Shown here piece by piece: positions 24,757 to 30,617 of a stretch of DNA of 64,000 bases. Origin of the DNA: Actinokineospora baliensis. GTDB taxonomy: Bacteria > Actinomycetota > Actinomycetes > Mycobacteriales > Pseudonocardiaceae. Location of the stretch: contig NZ_JAFBCK010000001.1 of assembly GCF_016907695.1 (NCBI RefSeq), positions 6,002,001-6,066,000 on the forward strand, written 5' to 3'. The notes under the pieces are model-generated. The model ran no database searches, was not told the origin of the DNA, and saw only the letters and a list, made by a program, of their open reading frames with translations. Within the stretch, counting starts at the first letter, position 1. The number at the start of each line of letters is the position of its first letter. Position numbers and translations under genes: made by a program.

Positions 24757-25757
24757 ACCTGCTGTACACCGACGTCGAGACCGACCTGCGCGCCAGCGTG
24801 GCGGACCTGCTCGGCACGCACTCGACGGACCTGTGGCCCAGGTTGGCGGCGGTCGGCGTGAGCGGGCTCGCCGTGCCGGAGGAGTTGGGCGGGCAGGGCG
24901 CGAGCTACCGGGAACTGGCGGTGGTCGCGGAGGAGCTGGGGCGTTCCGTCGCGCCGGTTCCGTTCTTGACCAGCGCAGTGCTGGCGACCACGGCGTTGTT
25001 GGAACTGTCCGAGGACGCGAGCGCCCGGTCGCTGCTCTCCCGGTTGTCGAGCGGCGCGGCGACCGCGGCGCTGGTCGTGCCGCTGTCGTCGTGGGAGTCG
25101 TGGCCGGATGGGCGTGGCCTGGTCCGCAGCGTGGCCGACGCGGGTTCCGCCGACGTGCTGCTGGTGCCGATCGAGGGCCGGTTGCACCTGGTTGACGCCG
25201 CGGACGTGACCCCAGTGGTCGCACTCGACGAAACCCGCCCCTTGGCCGACGTCGCGATCACCGCCACCACTCCCCTGGCAGGCCCCGGGGACGACGCCGT
25301 CCGCGCGGCTCTGGTCGCGGGCGCCGGGATCCTGGCGTCCGAGCAGGTCGGCATCGCCACCTGGTGCCTCGAGACCACGGTCGCGTACCTGAAGGAACGC
25401 CACCAGTTCGGCCGCCCCCTCGGCTCCTTCCAGGCACTGAAGCACCGGGTCGCCGACCTCTGGCAATCCCTCGTGCTGGCCAGGGCCGCCGCCCGCCACG
25501 CCGCCGACGCCCTGACCACCGGGGTCGACGTACCGATCGCGGTCTCGGTAGCCCAGTCCCTCTGCTCGACCGTGGCGGTCCGAGCGGCCGAAGAATGCCT
25601 CCAACTCCACGGCGGCATCGGCATGACCTGGGAACACCCGGTGCACAGGTACCTGAAGCGGGCCAAGGCCAACGAGATCGCCCTGGGCACCCCCACCCGG
25701 CACCGCGCCACTTTGGCACCCCTGGTGGACCTGGCCGGCCCTACAGTGGGCGCATGA
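24753..25757 (+). CDS. Acyl-CoA dehydrogenase, subunit 2
   Basis: 334 residues, shorter than its partner and lacking a clear match to the SEPGAGSD flavin motif. Recognisable family parts are GVSGLAVPEELGGQG in the N-terminal domain, KERHQFGRPLGSFQALKHRVAD and the C-terminal LQLHGGIGMTWEHPVHRYLKRA. The latter holds the region contacting the partner's FAD in alpha2beta2 FadE complexes. The start codon overlaps the stop of subunit 1 (ATGA at 24753). Reaction and substrate probably as for the pair; which acyl chain is used cannot be told. Confidence 0.83.
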   Translation: MNLLYTDVETDLRASVADLLGTHSTDLWPRLAAVGVSGLAVPEELGGQGASYRELAVVAEELGRSVAPVPFLTSAVLATTALLELSEDASARSLLSRLSSGAATAALVVPLSSWESWPDGRGLVRSVADAGSADVLLVPIEGRLHLVDAADVTPVVALDETRPLADVAITATTPLAGPGDDAVRAALVAGAGILASEQVGIATWCLETTVAYLKERHQFGRPLGSFQALKHRVADLWQSLVLARAAARHAADALTTGVDVPIAVSVAQSLCSTVAVRAAEECLQLHGGIGMTWEHPVHRYLKRAKANEIALGTPTRHRATLAPLVDLAGPTVGA

Positions 25758-25939
25758 CCTCCTTCGGCGAGCTCATCCCCGGCCCCAAACTCCGCAAAGA
25801 GTCCCCGGACGACGCGGGCAACGGCCAGGACCCCGCCCTGGACCCCACCACGGGCCCCCTCGACCTGGACGCCGGGGTGATCTACATCCGCAGGCCGGTG
25901 CGGGACACGGGTGAGAACCCGCGCCCCGCGAGCGACTAG
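25754..25939 (+). CDS. Small hypothetical protein at the end of the fadE operon
   Basis: 61 residues, hydrophilic and proline/aspartate-rich (MTSFGELIPGPKLRKE, later DAGVIYIRRPV). The ATG overlaps the stop of the acyl-CoA dehydrogenase gene (ATGA at 25754-25757), which is the main reason to call it. No domain recognised. Confidence 0.5.
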   Translation: MTSFGELIPGPKLRKESPDDAGNGQDPALDPTTGPLDLDAGVIYIRRPVRDTGENPRPASD

Positions 25940-26014
25940 ACAGCACGGTTCGGCGAGCTGATCGACCAGATAGGCCCGGTCGTGCACTGCTTGGGCCGGG
26001 CGGCCCGGTGGTGG

Positions 26015-26042
26015 CCCAGGTCGCCTGGACCGGCGACCTGGG
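26015..26042. terminator. Hairpin between convergent genes
   Basis: A perfect 11-bp stem CCCAGGTCGCC (26015-26025) with GGCGACCTGGG (26032-26042), 6-base loop. It lies in the 250-bp gap between the fadE operon (plus) and the pirin gene (minus). No T-run. The rest of this gap shows nothing clear. Confidence 0.55.
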
Positions 26043-26191
26043 ACGTAGGCCAGCTCGCCGTGGCCGTGTGTAGATCACCGAGGCGCACGGCCACCCACGA
26101 GTTGCGCACGCCCTGCTCGCAAGGCGTGGGCCGGGTCCGTTCCTCCGGGTGGCGCGCTGCGGTGAACGTGGCCCGGCTGCCAGCCCCGCTG

Positions 26192-26947
26192 CTAGCCCAT
26201 TCGCACGGTGGCGTGCATTTCCCAGACCAGGATCTCGGCGCCGTCCGGGCCCGCGGTGACGCGTTGGCCGCCTGTGGTGATGCGGGCGGCGTCACCGGTG
26301 GCCAGGTCGCCGGACCGCTCCAGGGACACTGTGCCGATCGGGACGAACAGGTGGACGAAGGGGGCTTCCGGGAGGGTCACCGCCGCTCCGGGGGCCAGGC
26401 GGGCGGCGTAGAGGGCCGCGTGCTTCTGGCCGATCCGGATGGCGGAGGCGCCCTCGTGTTCTGGCATGCCGGAGGCCACGGGGACGAGGCCGCCGGAGAG
26501 CAGTTCGTCGGCGATCTCCAACTGCTCGTAGCCCGGCGCCTTGCCCGCCTCGTCCGGCAGCACCCACATCTGCACGAAGTGCACCGGGTCGGCGTGCCGC
26601 GGGCCGCCCGAGAGCCGCCAGGAGTCGTTCTTCTCCGAGTGCAGGATGCCGCTGCCCGCGCTCATCCGCTGCGCCAGCCCCGGGTAGATGATCCCGCTGT
26701 GCCCCTCGGAGTCCTGGTGCACCAGCGCGCCGCGCAGCACCCAGGTGACGATCTCCATGTCCCGGTGCGGGTGCGTGTCGAAGCCGCTGCCGGGGGTGAC
26801 GACGTCGTCGTTGTTGACCAGCAGGAGGCCGAAGTGGGTGTTGCGCGGGTCGTGGTGGTGGCCGAAGGAGAACGAGTGCTTCGAGTCCAGCCAGCCGATC
26901 GTGGTCTTGAACCGGTCGTCGGCGCGCCGGATGTCCACTGTGGTCAT
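26192..26947 (-). CDS. Pirin-family protein
   Basis: 251 residues, bicupin fold. Pirins bind Fe and some have quercetinase activity or act in transcription. Metal-site residues are visible: His pair in DTHPHRDME, and His/Glu in GSGILHSEKN. Start ATG 26947 overlaps the stop of the VOC gene (ATGA), so it is the last gene of an operon wrbA / VOC / pirin that lies behind the MarR-regulated promoter at 28086-28138. Pirin and WrbA together suggest an electrophile or quinone stress response (inference). Confidence 0.85.
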   Translation of the reverse strand: MTTVDIRRADDRFKTTIGWLDSKHSFSFGHHHDPRNTHFGLLLVNNDDVVTPGSGFDTHPHRDMEIVTWVLRGALVHQDSEGHSGIIYPGLAQRMSAGSGILHSEKNDSWRLSGGPRHADPVHFVQMWVLPDEAGKAPGYEQLEIADELLSGGLVPVASGMPEHEGASAIRIGQKHAALYAARLAPGAAVTLPEAPFVHLFVPIGTVSLERSGDLATGDAARITTGGQRVTAGPDGAEILVWEMHATVRMG

Positions 26948-27447
26948 ACCACTGCCTCCCCGTACATCTCGCCGAGCGGGTCGGCGATGAGTTCGACGCG
27001 GGCGCCGTCGGGGTCGGTGAAGTAGACCGACGTGCCGCTTTCCTCTACATAGGACACCCCGGCGGCGTCCATGCGCGACCGCGCCGCCCGCCACTGCTCG
27101 GGCTCCATCGAGATCGCCAGGTGGTGCAGCCCGCCGAGGACCTCCGCGTACGGGCCGAGGTCGAGGCCGGGCAGGTCGAAGAACGCGACCGCGTTGCCGT
27201 TGCCCACGTCGAAGAAGAAGTGGGTGGAGCCGGGGTAGTCGCGGTTCTCGAACATCTCGGTCAGCGGGAACCCGAGCACGTCCTGGTAGAACTCGACCGT
27301 CCGGCGCACGTCTCCGGAGATGAGCGCGGTGTGGTGGATGCCCCTGGCGCTGCTCGGCGGGCGCTGCGCGCGCTCGCGCAGCAATTCCGCCCGCAGCCGG
27401 TCGCGTTCGGCGGCCAGTTCGGCCACCCGGGTCTCTGGAAGTGACAT
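26944..27447 (-). CDS. VOC-family (glyoxalase/bleomycin-resistance fold) protein
   Basis: 167 residues: an N-terminal coiled helix (VAELAAERDRLRAELLRERA), then a VOC domain with IHHTALISGDVRRTVEFYQDVLGF, LHHLAI and YFTDPDGARVELI. Metal ligands typical of the fold (the His in IHH, the His in LHH, and the Glu of VELI) are present. It could be a dioxygenase or glyoxalase-type enzyme. The ATG at 27447 has AGGAGG five bases upstream. Middle gene of the wrbA operon, 14 bp after the wrbA stop. Confidence 0.8.
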   Translation of the reverse strand: MSLPETRVAELAAERDRLRAELLRERAQRPPSSARGIHHTALISGDVRRTVEFYQDVLGFPLTEMFENRDYPGSTHFFFDVGNGNAVAFFDLPGLDLGPYAEVLGGLHHLAISMEPEQWRAARSRMDAAGVSYVEESGTSVYFTDPDGARVELIADPLGEMYGEAVV

Positions 27448-27461
27448 CGGGTCCTCCTGGC

Positions 27462-28073
27462 TCACGCGCCGCGCTTCAAGCGACCGGCGACCTGCACCGC
27501 GCGCCGGGCCTGGAAGGCGACCGAGGCGAGCTCGACCTCCCCCGGCGGGGTCGCGCCGTTGTTCGAGATGTGGCTGGCGCCGTAGGGGTTGCCCGCCTGG
27601 AACTGGATCGGGTCGGCGTAGCCGGGGGCCACGATGATCGCGCCCCAGTGGTAGAAGGTGTTGTTGATCGCGGTGATCGTCGTCTCCTGGCCGCCGTGCG
27701 CGGTGCCGGTGGAGGTGAACGACGAGGCGACCTTGTCGACCAGCTTGCCCTGGCCCCACAACGGGCCTGCCTGGTCGATGAACTGCTTGATCTGCGCGGC
27801 GGGCAGGCCGAACCGGGTCGGGCTGCCGATCAGCACGACGTCGGCCCAGTCCAGGTCGTCCGTCGTCGCCTCGGGCACCGACTGGGTCTCGGCGGCGTGC
27901 GCGGCCCAGCCCTCGTTGGACGCGATCGCCTCGGCAGGCGCCAACTCCTTGGCCTTGACCAGGCGCACCTCGGCGCCTTCCTTCTCCGCCGCCTCGGCCG
28001 CGGCCTTGGCCAGCGCGTACACGCTGCCGGTCGCCGAGTAGTACACGATCGCGACCTTGACCTGCTCGGTCAC
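27462..28073 (-). CDS. wrbA: NAD(P)H:quinone oxidoreductase, WrbA type
   Basis: 203 residues, flavodoxin fold with the FMN phosphate loop YYSATGSVYAL, then SPTRFGLPAAQIKQF and the STGTAHGGQETT loop typical of WrbA. It reduces quinones by two electrons and so avoids semiquinone radicals. GTG 28073 is preferred (GGAGG with about 5 bases spacing); an in-frame ATG at 28085 is adjacent to the operator and would add four residues. First gene of the operon with the VOC and pirin genes and divergent from a MarR repressor gene. Confidence 0.88.
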   Translation of the reverse strand: MTEQVKVAIVYYSATGSVYALAKAAAEAAEKEGAEVRLVKAKELAPAEAIASNEGWAAHAAETQSVPEATTDDLDWADVVLIGSPTRFGLPAAQIKQFIDQAGPLWGQGKLVDKVASSFTSTGTAHGGQETTITAINNTFYHWGAIIVAPGYADPIQFQAGNPYGASHISNNGATPPGEVELASVAFQARRAVQVAGRLKRGA

Positions 28074-28085
28074 CGTTTCCTCCAT

Positions 28086-28138
28086 GTAGTTAACGCCTTA
28101 ACTACTCCGACTGTAGGCCGAGCTAGTTGTCATGTCAA
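28086..28138 (-). promoter_or_regulatory. wrbA promoter with MarR-type palindrome
   Basis: Minus strand: TTGACA (28138-28133), 17-bp spacer, TACAGT (28115-28110). The expected transcription start (about 28103) falls inside a perfect palindrome: GTAGTTAA (28086-28093), cgcc, TTAACTAC (28098-28105). A repressor there would block the start of transcription. The MarR gene lies divergently 64 bp away and its own promoter overlaps the wrbA -35 element. Confidence 0.75.
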
Positions 28139-28156
28139 CAAGTGGACCCCGGTGCC

Positions 28157-28162
28157 TAGACT
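28157..28162 (+). promoter_or_regulatory. -10 element of the marR gene (leaderless)
   Basis: TAGACT ends 6 bases before the GTG at 28169, with a weak -35 (GTCAAC, 28134-28139) 17 bp upstream overlapping the wrbA -35. No Shine-Dalgarno before the GTG, in line with a leaderless message. Confidence 0.5.
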
Positions 28163-28168
28163 GGACCG

Positions 28169-28612
28169 GTGACGCCCTGGCTGGACGCGACCCAACTGCG
28201 GTCCTGGCGCGCCCTGGTCGAGGGCGCGGGCCTGCTGCTGGCCAGGGTCGACAAGCACCTGCGCGACACCCACGGGCTCACGCTCGCCGAGTACGAGATC
28301 CTGGTGCACCTGTCCGAGAGCCACCTGCACATGTCGGAGCTGGCCAGCCAGGTCAGCCACTCCAGGGCCAGGGTCACCCAGACCGTCGACCGGCTGGTGC
28401 GCGCGGGCCTGGTCGAGCGCTCCCCCTGCCCGCAGGACCGCCGCGGCGTGCACGCGGCGCTGACCGACACCGGCCGAGCCCGGCTGGAGGCCGCCGCGCG
28501 CGACCACGTGCTGGAGGTGCGCAGGCTGGCCGTCGACGTCCTGGACCCCGACGAGCTCACCGCCGTCGGCTCCGCCATGGCCAAGATCCGAGCGGCCGCA
28601 GGAGGCGACTAG
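28169..28612 (+). CDS. MarR-family repressor
   Basis: 147 residues with the MarR winged-helix core: LTLAEYEILVHLSES, MSELASQVSHSRARVTQTVDRLVRAGLVER, then the wing SPCPQDRRGVHAALTDTG. The N- and C-terminal helices form the dimer. One Cys (SPCP in the wing) could respond to electrophiles or quinones, as in MarR/DUF24-type quinone sensors, though this is inference. It is divergent from wrbA and is the obvious candidate to bind the GTAGTTAA/TTAACTAC palindrome in front of it. Confidence 0.87.
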   Translation: MTPWLDATQLRSWRALVEGAGLLLARVDKHLRDTHGLTLAEYEILVHLSESHLHMSELASQVSHSRARVTQTVDRLVRAGLVERSPCPQDRRGVHAALTDTGRARLEAAARDHVLEVRRLAVDVLDPDELTAVGSAMAKIRAAAGGD

Positions 28613-28718
28613 TGCCACGACCGCCACGTGCATGGACGCGACGACGCTGATGGGGCGACTGGCGCGCCGGAGCCGGGGACCGTGCCGGGCGGGGAAGAGG
28701 GAGCGGGTGGCGGGAGAT

Positions 28719-29501
28719 CTATACCGTGAGCACCTCGACGCCCGCGTCCTGGAAGGCGGCGACCGCGTCCGCGGGGGCGGCGGCGTCGGTGACCAGCAGG
28801 CGCATGGCCGACACCGGGCAGATCTGGGCGAAGGCGTGCCTGCCCAGCTTGGAGCTGTCGGCGATGACGACGACCTTGCGGGCGCGCTCGGCCATCAACC
28901 GGTTGATGCTGGCCTCGCCCTCGTGGTGGGCGTAGGCGCCGTGCACCGGGTCGACCGCGTCCACGCCCAGGAACACCACGTCCAGGGTGATCTCGTCGAG
29001 GATGCGGGTGGCCAGCGGGCCGCTGAGCTCGAAGGACTGCGGCCTGGCGACGCCGCCGGTGACCACGATCTTGACGTGCGGGCGCACGGCGAGCTCGTTG
29101 GCGATGTTGAGCGCGTTGGTGACCACGGTCAGCGCCGGTTCGTCGGCCTGGTTGAAGTCCGGGCGGATGGCCAGCGCGCGGGCGATCTCGGTGGTCGTGG
29201 TGCCGCCGTTGAGGCCGACCACGGTGCCGCGGCCGACCATGGCGGCCGCGGCTTTGCCGATGCGCTCCTTCTCCGAGGCGTGCCGGGCGGTCTTGTAGCG
29301 CAGCGGCAGGTCGTAGGCGACGTTGTTGGCGACCGCGCCGCCCCTGGTTCGGGTGAGCAGCTGCTGCTCGGCGAGGTGGTCGAGGTCGCGGCGGATGGTG
29401 GCCGCGCTCACCGCGAGCTCGTCGGCGAGGTCGTCGACGTCGACCTTGCCGCGCTGCCCGAGCATGTCCAGCAGCGTGCTGAGCCGCTCGTACCTGTCCA
29501 C
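28719..29501 (-). CDS. DeoR/GlpR-family sugar-responsive repressor
   Basis: 260 residues: an N-terminal DeoR helix-turn-helix (DDLADELAVSAATIRRDLDHLAEQ; LLTRTRGGAV wing) and a C-terminal sugar-phosphate-binding domain with GLNGGTTTTEIA, TNALNIANEL, VTGGVARPQSFEL and DSSKLGRHAF. These proteins repress carbohydrate genes until a phosphorylated sugar binds. The GTG at 29501 has GGGAGG nine bases upstream. It is divergent from a ROK-family kinase gene, which probably supplies the inducer or is the controlled gene. Confidence 0.87.
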   Translation of the reverse strand: MDRYERLSTLLDMLGQRGKVDVDDLADELAVSAATIRRDLDHLAEQQLLTRTRGGAVANNVAYDLPLRYKTARHASEKERIGKAAAAMVGRGTVVGLNGGTTTTEIARALAIRPDFNQADEPALTVVTNALNIANELAVRPHVKIVVTGGVARPQSFELSGPLATRILDEITLDVVFLGVDAVDPVHGAYAHHEGEASINRLMAERARKVVVIADSSKLGRHAFAQICPVSAMRLLVTDAAAPADAVAAFQDAGVEVLTV

Positions 29502-29545
29502 CCCTACCCACCTCCCTGCCGCGCCGCGCTCACCCGCGGTGCTGC

Positions 29546-29615
29546 AAAGTATCGCCCCGTGAACCCACATTCAACGTCCGAAACGCTTGGCATCGGCTGA
29601 CCGATCACGCAGTAT
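29546..29615. promoter_or_regulatory. Back-to-back promoters of the DeoR regulator and ROK kinase genes
   Basis: Minus: TTGAAT (29574-29569), 17 bp, TACTTT (29551-29546). Plus: TTGGCA (29587-29592), 17 bp, CAGTAT (29610-29615). The two -35 elements are 12 bp apart (29575-29586), so one bound repressor could stop both. Confidence 0.55.
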
Positions 29616-29682
29616 TCGTGGCGCGTGCGAGCAGCTTCGAGCGCTCGTCGCGGGTGGACTGACGCCAAGGGGAAGGAAGCGC

Positions 29683-30582
29683 ATGGCAGCGGAGCAGCAC
29701 GTGGTCGCCGTCGACGTAGGGGGTACCTCGATCAAGGCAGCCTTGGTCGACCGGGACCTGCGCGCCGTGGCGACCCTGCGCGAGCCGACCAGGCGCGACG
29801 GCGAGGTGGCCGACGTCGGCCAGATCGCCGAGCTGGTCGACCGGCTCGCCGCCGGGCACGACGTGGTGGGCGCGGGCGTCGCCGTCCCCGGCATCGTCGA
29901 CGACGGGTTGGGCCTGGTCAGGGCCGCGGTGAACCTCGGCTGGGTGGACGTGGCGCTGCGCGACCGGCTCACCGCCCAGACCGACGTCCCGCTGCTGGTG
30001 CGCCACGACGTGCGCACCGGCGGCCTGGCCGAGTTCACCGTCGGCGCGGGCAAGGGCGCCGACGACGCCCTGTTCATCTCCGTGGGCACCGGCATCGCGG
30101 CGGCGGTCCAGGTGGACGGCCGCACGCTAGGCGCCTCGGGCTACGCGGGCGAGATAGGTCACGTCGTGGTCGACCCGGGCGGCGCGGTGTGCGGCTGCGG
30201 CACCCAGGGCTGCCTGGAGACCCTCGCCGCCGCCCCCGCCTTCGCCCGCCGCTACGAACAGCGCACCGGCCGCACCATCTCCGACGCCGCCGGGGTAGCG
30301 GGCCTGCTCGCCACCGACCCCGACGCCCAAGCGGTCTGGCAAGACGCCGTCAACGCCCTCGCCACCGCCCTGCTCGACGCCGTGACCCTCTTCGGCCCCG
30401 CCATCATCATCATCGGCGGCGGCGTCGCCGAAGCGGGCGAGACCCTGGTCGGCCCGGTCCGCGAGGAGCTCTACAGCAGGCTCAAGTTCCAACGCCGCCC
30501 AGAGGTCGTCCGAGCCGCCCTCGGCCAAGACGCGGGCCGCGTGGGCGCCGCCCTGCTGGGCTGGCAAGCCGCGAAGAGCTGA
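29683..30582 (+). CDS. ROK-family sugar kinase
   Basis: 299 residues. ATP-binding loop VDVGGTSIKAAL at the N-terminus, ROK features GEIGHVVVDPGG and the zinc-binding CGCGTQGCLETLA, and a C-terminal GGGVAEAG loop. ROK kinases phosphorylate glucose, N-acetylglucosamine or N-acetylmannosamine. The ATG at 29683 has AAGGAAG five bases upstream; upstream in-frame starts lack a ribosome site. Divergent from a DeoR-type regulator. Substrate not determinable from sequence alone. Confidence 0.85.
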   Translation: MAAEQHVVAVDVGGTSIKAALVDRDLRAVATLREPTRRDGEVADVGQIAELVDRLAAGHDVVGAGVAVPGIVDDGLGLVRAAVNLGWVDVALRDRLTAQTDVPLLVRHDVRTGGLAEFTVGAGKGADDALFISVGTGIAAAVQVDGRTLGASGYAGEIGHVVVDPGGAVCGCGTQGCLETLAAAPAFARRYEQRTGRTISDAAGVAGLLATDPDAQAVWQDAVNALATALLDAVTLFGPAIIIIGGGVAEAGETLVGPVREELYSRLKFQRRPEVVRAALGQDAGRVGAALLGWQAAKS

Positions 30583-30588
30583 CCAACC

Positions 30589-30617
30589 ACCGCGCCGCCC
30601 TCGTCCAGCGGCGCGGT
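30589..30617. terminator. Terminator hairpin between ROK kinase and NACHT genes
   Basis: ACCGCGCCGC (30589-30598) pairs perfectly with GCGGCGCGGT (30608-30617), 9-base loop. It ends one base before the stop codon of the minus-strand NACHT gene and lies 7 bases after the ROK stop, so it can serve both. Confidence 0.65.
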
